A DNA stretch of 64,000 bases, taken from Burkholderia sp. Its GTDB lineage: Bacteria > Pseudomonadota > Gammaproteobacteria > Burkholderiales > Burkholderiaceae. The translations under genes and the position numbers were made by a program. Below are positions 43,495 to 51,525 of the stretch, in pieces (within the stretch, counting starts at the first letter, position 1; every line of letters begins with the position of its first letter). The stretch covers positions 83,962 through 147,961 of the forward strand of contig JAIRVP010000007.1 of assembly GCA_031253835.1 (NCBI GenBank), written 5' to 3'. The notes beneath the pieces are model-generated. The model did not search any database and was not told the origin of the DNA. It saw nothing but the letters and a program-made list of their open reading frames with translations.

Positions 43495-44715
43495 ATGGCG
43501 CGGGCAATGACGAAGCGACGGGCAGCGCGGCCGGCGCGGCGTGTCGGCGCGACACTCGCGCTGGCGCTTGCGGTGACGTGCGCGGCGGCCGGCCTGGCCA
43601 CGCGCGCGCGGGCCGCGGGCGCCACCGCGCCCGACGCGGGATGCAGCGCGGCGTGGCCGCGCTGGGACGCGTTCAAGCGCGATTTCATCTCGGCCGACGG
43701 CCGCGTGATCGACGTCGGCTCGGCCGATTCACGCACGGTATCGGAGGGGCAGGCGTATGGGCTTTTCTTCGCGCTGGTCGCGAACGACCGGCGCATGTTC
43801 GACACGATCCTCGCATGGACCGAGAACAACCTCGCGCAGGGCGACCTGAGCGCGCACCTGCCCGCATGGCTGTGGGGCCGCGGGCCCGACGGCGCGTGGC
43901 GCGTGCTCGACGCGAACGCAGCGTCGGATGCCGACCTGTGGATCGCGTATGCGCTCGTCGAGGCCGGGCGGCTGTGGCACGAGCGCAGCTATACGGCACG
44001 CGGCGCGCTGCTCGCGAAGCGCGTGCTCGACGACGAGACGGCGACCGTGCCGGGCCTCGGCCTCACGCTGCTGCCGGGGCCGACCGGGTTCAAGCTCGCC
44101 AACGGCCAGTTTCGCGTGAATCCGAGCTATTCGCCGCCGCAGGTGATCCGCGCGCTCGGCGCGCGCCTGCCCGCCGACCGGCGCTGGGCCGCGCTGGTTT
44201 CCAGCACCGGGCGCGTGCTGCTCGACACCGCGCCGAAGGGCTTTTCACCCGACTGGGCGCTGTATCGCGCGGGCACGGGTTTCGGGCCCGATCCGGAAAC
44301 GCATGCGGAGAGCGCGTACAACGCGATCCGCGTGTACCTGTGGGCCGGCATGCTCGACCGTGCCGATCCGCTGGCTGCGCCGCTGCTCGCGCGCTTCGCG
44401 CCGTTCGCCGACTATATTGCCGCGCATGGCGCACCGCCGGAGAAAGTCGACACGACGACGGGCGTCGCGGGGCCGAACGACGGCAACGGCGGGTTCTCGG
44501 CGGCGGCCGTCCCGTTCCTCGACGCGCGCGGCCAGCGTGCGCTCGCGGATGCGCAGGCGGCCCGCGTCGATACGCTCGCGCGCCAGTCCGCGCCCGGCTA
44601 TTACACGAGCGTACTGACGCTGTTCGGCCTCGGCTGGCGCGACGGGCGCTACACGTTCGGCGCGGACGGCACGCTCGACACGCGCTGGGGAGGCCGCACG
44701 TGCGCCGCCCGCTGA
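43495..44715 (+). CDS. bcsZ: Periplasmic endo-beta-1,4-glucanase BcsZ (GH8)
   Basis: A 406-residue exported glycoside hydrolase family 8 cellulase. It has a long basic signal sequence ending near ARAAGA, the acid Glu in VSEGQAYGLFFAL and the Asp in NAASDADLWIAYAL, and the C-terminal substrate groove segment NGGFSAAAVPFL. It trims or edits cellulose during export. It starts 3 bp after the bcsB stop and its end overlaps the bcsC start by 16 bases. Confidence 0.95.
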   Translation: MARAMTKRRAARPARRVGATLALALAVTCAAAGLATRARAAGATAPDAGCSAAWPRWDAFKRDFISADGRVIDVGSADSRTVSEGQAYGLFFALVANDRRMFDTILAWTENNLAQGDLSAHLPAWLWGRGPDGAWRVLDANAASDADLWIAYALVEAGRLWHERSYTARGALLAKRVLDDETATVPGLGLTLLPGPTGFKLANGQFRVNPSYSPPQVIRALGARLPADRRWAALVSSTGRVLLDTAPKGFSPDWALYRAGTGFGPDPETHAESAYNAIRVYLWAGMLDRADPLAAPLLARFAPFADYIAAHGAPPEKVDTTTGVAGPNDGNGGFSAAAVPFLDARGQRALADAQAARVDTLARQSAPGYYTSVLTLFGLGWRDGRYTFGADGTLDTRWGGRTCAAR

Positions 44716-47700
44716 AACGCGCCGTGCCGCGCGTCGCGGGATTCGCGTGGCTCGCGTCGTCGGTGTGCGCGGCGGCGCCGGGCCCCGCTTCCGGTGCGAC
44801 GATGCCGAATGCGTCGACGCCGGCGACTGCCGCGTCGGCCGACGCGCAGCGCCAGCTCGACACCGCGCGGATGTGGGGCGCCAAGCATCGTGACGACCTC
44901 GCGCGCGATGCATTGCGCAAGGGGCTGCTGATCGCGCCGGGCGATCCCGAATTGCTGGCCGAACAGGTGCGCGTGCTGCTGCGGCTCGGCGACGCGAAAG
45001 GCGCGCAGGCATCGCTCGCGCGCCTGCAGGCGCAGTCGCCGAATGCGCCCGCCACGCGGCGGGTGGCCGACGAATATCGCGTCGCAACGAGCGGGCGCGG
45101 CGAGATGGCGCAGATCCGCCTGCTCGCGCGCAGCGGCCGTGCGGACGAGGCGGCCCGGCGGATCGTCGCGCTGTTTCCGAACGGCGCGCCGTCCGGTGCG
45201 CTCGGCGCCGAGTATTACCAGATCGTGTCGAATGCGCCGGGCGGGCGCGAGCCGGCGATCGCCGCGCTGCGCCGCGCGGTCGCGGCCGATCCGCAGGACA
45301 CGAGCGCGTCGATCGCGCTCGCGCGGCTCCTGAACCAGCGCGACGACACGCGCCCGGAAGCGAACCGGATCGCGTGGTCGCTCGCGAAGCGCGCCGACGC
45401 CGACCATACGGAAGCGATGGCGCTGTGGCGACGCGTGCTGCAGTCGGCCGGCAACGATCCCGCGTATCTCGATGCGCTGCACGCGTATCTCGCGCTCGTG
45501 CCGGACGATACCGAATTCCGCGACCGCATCGCCGGCCTCGACCGGCAGCGCGACGCGCAGCGCCGGGTCGAACGCGATCCCGACTACATCGCGCAGCAGC
45601 GCGGGCTGCAGGCGCTCGCGCGCGGCGACCTGGCCGCCGCCGATCCGCTGCTCACGCGCGCCGCGCGTGCGCGCGCGGACGATGCCGATGCGCTCGGCGG
45701 GCTCGGCCTGCTGCGCTTGCGCGAAGGGCGGCACGACGAAGCGCGCGCGCTGTTCACGCAGGCCGCGACGCGCGCGACCGATCAACGCGGCAAATGGCAA
45801 GGCCTCGCGCGTACCGCGCAGTTCTGGGGGTTGCTCGCGCAAGGCCGTGATGCGGCCAACGCGGGACGTCCGCAGGACGCCGAGCGTGCGGCGCGGGCGG
45901 CGCTCGCGATGCAGCCGGGCAGCCCGGACGCGAAGCTGCAGCTTGCCGATGCGCTGCTCGCGCAGCATGACTGGACGCACGCCGAGCCGTTGCTGCATGA
46001 ACTGCTGGCTGCGCGTTCGCCGAACCTGTCGGCCGTGCGCGGCACGGCCACGCTGTACGAAAACACCGGCCGCGCGGACCGGATCGGCCCGCTGCTCGAC
46101 GCGCTGCAAGGGCGCGTGACGGGGCACGACGACCGCCGCGCGATCGACGGCCTGCGGGCCGACCTGCTCGCGAACCAGGCGCGCGCGCTGGCCGACAAGG
46201 GCGAGCGCGGGCCAGCCGCGCAACGCTACGAGGCGGCCGTGCGCGCGGCACCCGACGCGGCGTGGACGCGCTTCGCGCTCGCGCGCCTCTATCGCGACAT
46301 GGGGCTACCGCAGCTTGGCCGCACGGTGATGGACGACGGGCTCGCGCAGAGCGATACGCCCGAGATGCGCTATGCGACCGCGCTGTACCGCAATTCGCTC
46401 GACGATGTCGCGGGCGCGCAGGCCGCGCTGGCGCCCGTCGACGACGCGCATCGTTCGGACGGGATGCGCGCGCTCGCGCGCAAGCTCGATGCCGAACGCG
46501 CGCTGGCCGACGCACGCGGCGCGCTCGCGCGCGGCGACCGCACCGCATTGGCCGCGTCGCTCGCGCAGGCGCAGGCGAGCGCACCGGACGATCCCGACAT
46601 GCTCGCCGCGATCGGCGCGCAGTGGATCGATGCGGGCGAACCCGATCGCGGCCTCGCGCCGCTGCACGACTGGATCGCCGCGCATCCGCGCGAAGCCGAT
46701 GCGGACGTGCGGCTGCGCTACGGCGACCTGCTCGGCAGCGCGGGGCGCGACGATGCGCTCGCCGCATGGCTCGACACGCTGCGCCGCGAACCGTCGCTGA
46801 CCGCCGCGCAGACGACGCGGCTCGAGGACCAGTCGCTGCGGCTCGTGCTGCGGCAGACGGACGAGGCGATCGCGCAGCAGGACTACGCACGGGCACGCCA
46901 GCTGCTCGATCGCGCGAGCCAGGCCGGCCGCGCGGACAAGCGCCATGCGCTCGAACTGGCCGATCTCGAACGCGCGCAGGGTCATTACGGTGCGGCGCGC
47001 GACGCGCTCGCGCCGGTCGTGGCGCGTACGCCGGACGATGCCGATACGCAACTCGCGCTCGCGCGGATCGACGAAGACAGCGGCAACCGTGCGGCCGCGC
47101 TCGCGCGCGTGCAGGCCGTGCTCGCGCGCACGCCGGACGACGACGTCGACACGCAATTGTCGGCCGTGCGCCGCCTGAACGCGCTGCGCCGCTCCGACGA
47201 AGCCGCGCAGGTGACCGACCGGCTGCACGCCGCGTATCCGGAGCGCGCCGACGTGACGGTCGCGGCCGGGCGCGTGGCCGAGGCGCGGGGCCGCTACGAC
47301 GACGCGGCGTCCCTGTACCGGTTGTCGCAGTCGCAGGAGCGTGCGACGGGCGTGAGCCCGGGCCGCGACGGCTTGACGCCTGCACAGGCTGCGTTCGCGG
47401 ACCTCGAACAGCGGCGCAATCCGGAGATCGAGACCGGCTGGACGCCCGCGTACAAGTCGGGCGATGAGGGTATCTCGTCGTATCGCGCGCAGCAGGTGCC
47501 GATCTACATGCAGATGCCGATCCGCTACGACGGGCACGTATTCGCGCAGATCGATACCGTGCATCTCGACCCGGGCACGCTCGACACGAGCGACCCGAAC
47601 GCATATTCGCTGCAGACGTTCGGCACCTACGCGGCGCTCAGGGCACAGGCGAATCCGGCGGCCGCCGCGCTGATCGCGAATCCGCCCGGCTCGCTGCACC

Positions 47701-48584
47701 AGTCGGTGACGGGCGTCGCGCTCGGCGCCGGCTATCTGTCGGACGCATGGCGCTTCGATCTCGGCACGTCGCCGCTCGGGTTCCCCGTGCACTACCTCGT
47801 CGGCGGCGTGCGCTACCGCTTCGACGCGGGCCCGGCGAGTTTCAGCGTGAACGCGTCGCGGCGGCCGGAAACGAGCAGCGTGCTGTCGTACGCGGGGATG
47901 CGCGACCCGTGGACGGGCGCGGTCTGGGGCGGCGTGCGCCGCGACGGCGTGAACCTGCGCGCGTCGGTCGACGTCGGCCGCACGAACCTGTTCGCGGAAC
48001 TCGGCGCGGGCGTGCTGTCCGGCCGCAACGTCGAACGCAACGCGGAAGTCACGCTGCGCACCGGCTTCACGGTGCCCGTGTACGAGCGCGCGACGATGAA
48101 GGTCAGCACCGGGCTCGTCGGCAATGCGTGGCACTACGCGCAGAACCTGCGCTACTACACGTACGGGCAGGGCGGTTACTACAGCCCGCAGCGCTACCTG
48201 TCGCTCGGCGTGCCGATCGAATGGGCGGGGCGGCACGACGCGCTGTCGTGGGACCTGACCTTCACGGGCGGGATCTCGAACAGCTACGAGAAGGATTCGC
48301 TGTACTACCCGACGTTCTCGGGCCAGCGGGCCGCGCAGGTCGCGGCCGGGTTCGTGTACGCGGGCAGCTCGACGCGCGGCGTGTCGTTCTCGTACGGCTT
48401 CAACGGCATCGTCGAGTACCGCGTGAACCCGCACCTGAGTGTCGGCGCGCAACTGCATATCGACCGGTCGCACGACTATGCGCCGAGTTCGGCGCTCGTG
48501 TACCTGCGCTATGCGTTCGAGGCGCGCGCGCCACGCAGCTGGCTCGTCACGCCGACGCCGGTACGGCTCTATTCGGATTACTAG
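44700..48584 (+). CDS. bcsC: Cellulose export protein BcsC (TPR scaffold and outer-membrane barrel)
   Basis: A 1294-residue protein: signal peptide (about 1-33), some 19 TPR-like helical repeats (about 50-920), then a linker (NPEIETGWTPAYKSGDEGISSYRAQQVP) and a 16-strand C-terminal barrel ending RLYSDY. It forms the periplasmic scaffold and the outer-membrane cellulose pore. GTG 44700 is chosen because GGGGAGG ends about 7 bases before it and the signal peptide begins there; it overlaps bcsZ by 16 bases. The same frame is open far upstream (to 41139), but this is the shadow frame of bcsB and bcsZ. Confidence 0.94.
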   Translation: MRRPLKRAVPRVAGFAWLASSVCAAAPGPASGATMPNASTPATAASADAQRQLDTARMWGAKHRDDLARDALRKGLLIAPGDPELLAEQVRVLLRLGDAKGAQASLARLQAQSPNAPATRRVADEYRVATSGRGEMAQIRLLARSGRADEAARRIVALFPNGAPSGALGAEYYQIVSNAPGGREPAIAALRRAVAADPQDTSASIALARLLNQRDDTRPEANRIAWSLAKRADADHTEAMALWRRVLQSAGNDPAYLDALHAYLALVPDDTEFRDRIAGLDRQRDAQRRVERDPDYIAQQRGLQALARGDLAAADPLLTRAARARADDADALGGLGLLRLREGRHDEARALFTQAATRATDQRGKWQGLARTAQFWGLLAQGRDAANAGRPQDAERAARAALAMQPGSPDAKLQLADALLAQHDWTHAEPLLHELLAARSPNLSAVRGTATLYENTGRADRIGPLLDALQGRVTGHDDRRAIDGLRADLLANQARALADKGERGPAAQRYEAAVRAAPDAAWTRFALARLYRDMGLPQLGRTVMDDGLAQSDTPEMRYATALYRNSLDDVAGAQAALAPVDDAHRSDGMRALARKLDAERALADARGALARGDRTALAASLAQAQASAPDDPDMLAAIGAQWIDAGEPDRGLAPLHDWIAAHPREADADVRLRYGDLLGSAGRDDALAAWLDTLRREPSLTAAQTTRLEDQSLRLVLRQTDEAIAQQDYARARQLLDRASQAGRADKRHALELADLERAQGHYGAARDALAPVVARTPDDADTQLALARIDEDSGNRAAALARVQAVLARTPDDDVDTQLSAVRRLNALRRSDEAAQVTDRLHAAYPERADVTVAAGRVAEARGRYDDAASLYRLSQSQERATGVSPGRDGLTPAQAAFADLEQRRNPEIETGWTPAYKSGDEGISSYRAQQVPIYMQMPIRYDGHVFAQIDTVHLDPGTLDTSDPNAYSLQTFGTYAALRAQANPAAAALIANPPGSLHQSVTGVALGAGYLSDAWRFDLGTSPLGFPVHYLVGGVRYRFDAGPASFSVNASRRPETSSVLSYAGMRDPWTGAVWGGVRRDGVNLRASVDVGRTNLFAELGAGVLSGRNVERNAEVTLRTGFTVPVYERATMKVSTGLVGNAWHYAQNLRYYTYGQGGYYSPQRYLSLGVPIEWAGRHDALSWDLTFTGGISNSYEKDSLYYPTFSGQRAAQVAAGFVYAGSSTRGVSFSYGFNGIVEYRVNPHLSVGAQLHIDRSHDYAPSSALVYLRYAFEARAPRSWLVTPTPVRLYSDY

Positions 48585-48593
48585 GGGAACGTC

Positions 48594-50543
48594 GTGAATA
48601 CGGAAATCGATGCCACCCGTCCCGCGCTCGGCGCTGCCGGCCTGCTGGGCCGCCTGCGTGTGCTGCTGCGCATGGGGCCGGCCGGCGGACGCGTCGGCGC
48701 GCTGAGCCGGCTCGCGATCGACGGCCTGCCCGACGCATGGACGCAACTGGAGGCGGGCGGCCTGTATGCGATCTACGCGGCCGGCGGTACGCCGGCGTGC
48801 GATGCGCTCGTCTGGGAAAGCGCGCGACAGGCGCGCACGCGCGACGTGACGATCGTGCTCGCGCGCGATGCGGCACGCGTGGCCGGCCGGATGGAAGCGC
48901 TCGGCTTCGCGGGCGGCACGCAGCCGGCCGGCTGGCCGCGCAACCTGAACGTGCTGGCGATGCCGGCGGCGGAGCCGGCCAACGGTGACGGCACGGGCGC
49001 AACCGCCGATGCACCGCGTCGCGCGGCGCCGGGCCCGTTCGCGCGGCTGACCGGCGGCCTGCGTGCGATGAAGCGCTACGGTTTGCGCGCGCGTTCGCTG
49101 TATTTCGTGGAAGGCGCCCAGCGCTGGTTCAGCTGGGACGACCCGGGCGCGCTCGCGGATGAAGCGCACGCACTGGCCGACTGGTGCCGGACGCGCCGCA
49201 TCGCGCTCGTGCTGCTGCTCGATCCCGAGACCGCGCGGGCGGGCGACGACGCGCGCACCGACGACGCGCCGCTCGTGCGCGATGCGGACCGCACGCCGCG
49301 CAGCGGCTTCCACGGGATCTGCTCGGGCGTCGCGCAGTTGCAGCGCACGCACGGCGAACTGCTGTGGATCGTCGACTTCTGGCGCGCGGGCGACACGCTC
49401 GCGGCCGGTGAAGTGCGGCCGCTGCGCTTTGCGCCCGGTGGCCGGCTGTCCGCGAGCGTCGATGGCGGCGCGACCGAACCGGCGCACCGGATGAAGCTCG
49501 CGAGCGACGAGGATCGTGTCGTCGTCAGCCGTGCGGTGCTCGACGGCGCGAATCGCGTGCCCGCCGACTGGGAAATCGTCGAGGACAACGCGGCCGTCGT
49601 CGCGGCCTGCGCCCATGCCCAGGCCGCGACCGCGGTGCTCGCGTTCCGCTCGCATGCGCAGCTCGAAGCGTTGTGCGCGGACGTGCATGCGTTGCGCCGG
49701 CAATGCGGCGGCGCGTTGAAGATCGCGGTCGTCGAGCGCGGCGAAGTGCTGCGCCAGCAGTTCGAGATGCTCGTGCTGAGTGTCGGCGCGAACCGCGTCG
49801 TCGCGCGCGATTTGCCGGTCTCGCGGATGCAGGCGGCCGTGCATGCGCTGCGCGGCCAGCTCTACGCGCGGCCCGTCGCGCCCGACTATCGCGCGGCGCT
49901 CGCGGCCGCGCTCGGCGATTCGGTGCTCGGCTATCTGCCGGTCGGCGCGTTCTGCCTGCGCATTCGCGCGGTGCTCGATCGCGGTGCCGTGCTCGCGCTG
50001 CCGCATACGCTCGCGAAGATCACGCTGCTGCCGGGCGTGTCTCACGTCGACGCATTGCGGCACTGCCGCCCGCGCCGCGCGGGCGACGTCGTGACGGCCG
50101 ATCCCGGGCACCTGTTCGTGTTCCTGTTCGCGTGCGAACCGGTCGACGCCGACGATGCGCTCGCGCGGATCTTCGACGTGCCGGTCGACACGCTGTCGGA
50201 TCGCGTCGTGTGCCTGGGGCAGGGCAGCATCGACACCGAGCTCGATGCGCTGAAGGCCGAGAACCGGCGCGCGCCGATCGCCGACTACAGCGACCTGTTC
50301 GCGGCGACGCACCCGGCCGGCGGCGCGCGCACGCCGCCCGCGGGTGCCGATCTCGGCGTGACTCCGGCCGAAGCGAGCGAGGCGATCGATGAAATCGATG
50401 CGATCGTCGCGCTCGAGGCGATCGGTGCGACGCCGGCGCCCGATGCCGTCGACGCACCGGCGCCGCATCCCGTCATTCCCGCCGCGCGTGCGCGCGGCGC
50501 TACCCGCAGCGCGATGCCGCTGCGCAAGCAGGAGCGCGCATGA
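48594..50543 (+). CDS. bcsE: Cyclic-di-GMP-binding cellulose protein BcsE
   Basis: A 649-residue cytoplasmic protein of type II cellulose operons that binds c-di-GMP and joins the Bcs secretory complex. The ligand motif RxGD is present at 495-498 (CRPRRAGDVV), in a degenerate GGDEF-like domain; a second RAGD occurs at 264-267 (DFWRAGDTL) in the REC-like middle domain. The last 110 residues are Asp/Ala/Pro-rich and probably disordered. GTG 48594 is preceded by AGGGGAACGTC. The stop overlaps the bcsF start by 4 bases. Confidence 0.9.
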   Translation: MNTEIDATRPALGAAGLLGRLRVLLRMGPAGGRVGALSRLAIDGLPDAWTQLEAGGLYAIYAAGGTPACDALVWESARQARTRDVTIVLARDAARVAGRMEALGFAGGTQPAGWPRNLNVLAMPAAEPANGDGTGATADAPRRAAPGPFARLTGGLRAMKRYGLRARSLYFVEGAQRWFSWDDPGALADEAHALADWCRTRRIALVLLLDPETARAGDDARTDDAPLVRDADRTPRSGFHGICSGVAQLQRTHGELLWIVDFWRAGDTLAAGEVRPLRFAPGGRLSASVDGGATEPAHRMKLASDEDRVVVSRAVLDGANRVPADWEIVEDNAAVVAACAHAQAATAVLAFRSHAQLEALCADVHALRRQCGGALKIAVVERGEVLRQQFEMLVLSVGANRVVARDLPVSRMQAAVHALRGQLYARPVAPDYRAALAAALGDSVLGYLPVGAFCLRIRAVLDRGAVLALPHTLAKITLLPGVSHVDALRHCRPRRAGDVVTADPGHLFVFLFACEPVDADDALARIFDVPVDTLSDRVVCLGQGSIDTELDALKAENRRAPIADYSDLFAATHPAGGARTPPAGADLGVTPAEASEAIDEIDAIVALEAIGATPAPDAVDAPAPHPVIPAARARGATRSAMPLRKQERA

Positions 50544-50749
50544 TCGCCGTACTCGTCATCGGTTTCATCGTCGGCCTCGTGATCGCGGTGCCGGTGTGGA
50601 TCGTCGCGCAGCACCTCGGCATCGGCCGCGGTTTTCATGCACCGCGCGGGATCGACCGGCACGATGCGGTGCCGTGCGAACTCGTGCCGGTCGCGTTGCG
50701 CGGCCGGTTGCTGCCCGGCGCCGCGGGCGACGACAAGGCGGCGCGATGA
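50540..50749 (+). CDS. bcsF: Small membrane protein BcsF
   Basis: A 69-residue protein with one N-terminal TM helix (about 2-24, IAVLVIGFIVGLVIAVPVWIVA) and a basic cytoplasmic tail. Sequence alone is weakly diagnostic, but length, topology and its place after bcsE match BcsF, which recruits BcsE and supports BcsG in E. coli. AGGAG lies just before ATG 50540. It overlaps bcsE and bcsQ by 4 bases each. Confidence 0.7.
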   Translation: MIAVLVIGFIVGLVIAVPVWIVAQHLGIGRGFHAPRGIDRHDAVPCELVPVALRGRLLPGAAGDDKAAR

Positions 50750-51525
50750 AGACGATCGCCATTACGTCGACCACCGGCGGCGCGGGCCGCACGACGCTTG
50801 CCGCCGCACTCGCGGTGCTGCTCGCGCGCCGCGGACGGCCGGTCGTCGCCGTCGAATTCGATGCGCAGAACCTGATGGGCGCGACGCTCGGCCTCGACTC
50901 GCTGGCCGAACACGGTCTCGCGCAAAGCGTGCTCGGCGGCGCCGAGCCGTGGCATGCGCATACGTGGCGCAATGCCGACGGCGTGCTGTTCGTGCCGTAC
51001 GGGCAAGTCGATGGCGCCGATGCCGCCGCATGCGATGCGCGGCTCGTGGCCGATCCCGCCTGGCTGTCGCGCGCGCTGGACGAGATCGCGCTGCCGGCCG
51101 AGGGCGTCGTGCTGGTCGACACCGCACGCTATCCGTCGCCGCAGGCCGAGCAGGCGGTTCGCCGCGCGGACCTGACGCTCGTCGTCGTGCCGCCGGAGCC
51201 GACCGCGTGCGCGACGACGGCCGCGCGGCTCGGTGCGCTCCGGGCCGGCGCCGGCGAACTGCAGATCGTCGTGAACCGGCTGAATCCGGCACGCGACATG
51301 CAGCGCGACGCGCTCGCGATGCTGCGCGCGGTCGCGGGGCCGGCGTCGATGCTCGAACAGCGGATCCACGTCGACGCGGCCGTGCCCGAAGCGCTCGCGC
51401 GCGGCAGCTGGATCTTCGACGACGCGCCGTATTCGCAGGTGTCGCACGACCTGAACGGCATCGCGAACTGGGTCCATGCGTGGCTGACGGCCGTTGCGGT
51501 GGGCCGCACCGGAGCGGCGCGATGA
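50746..51525 (+). CDS. bcsQ: Cellulose MinD/ParA-like ATPase BcsQ with lysine-free Walker A
   Basis: A 259-residue SIMIBI-class ATPase of the BcsQ/YhjQ type that organises the cytoplasmic side of the synthase complex. The deviant Walker A reads TTGGAGRTTLA: both the signature Lys and the P-loop Lys are replaced (Thr and Arg). A Walker B-like GVVLVDTARYPSPQ (Asp kept) and LVVVPPEP follow. E. coli BcsQ, as I recall, also lacks the P-loop Lys, so the divergence may be normal for this family. Coupled by ATGA overlaps to bcsF and bcsA. Its usual partner BcsR is encoded at the far end of this operon. Confidence 0.87.
   Translation: MKTIAITSTTGGAGRTTLAAALAVLLARRGRPVVAVEFDAQNLMGATLGLDSLAEHGLAQSVLGGAEPWHAHTWRNADGVLFVPYGQVDGADAAACDARLVADPAWLSRALDEIALPAEGVVLVDTARYPSPQAEQAVRRADLTLVVVPPEPTACATTAARLGALRAGAGELQIVVNRLNPARDMQRDALAMLRAVAGPASMLEQRIHVDAAVPEALARGSWIFDDAPYSQVSHDLNGIANWVHAWLTAVAVGRTGAAR

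Noticed and set aside
41139..48584. A single 2481-codon plus-strand open frame over the cellulose genes
   Set aside because: Only its last part, from GTG 44700, is BcsC. The part before is a stop-free alternative frame of bcsB and bcsZ, caused by high GC at third positions; it has no domain-like sequence.
46305..50468. A 1387-codon minus-strand open frame opposite bcsC and bcsE
   Set aside because: Arg/His/Val/Asp-rich translation with no hydrophobic core; it is the antisense shadow of high-GC genes.
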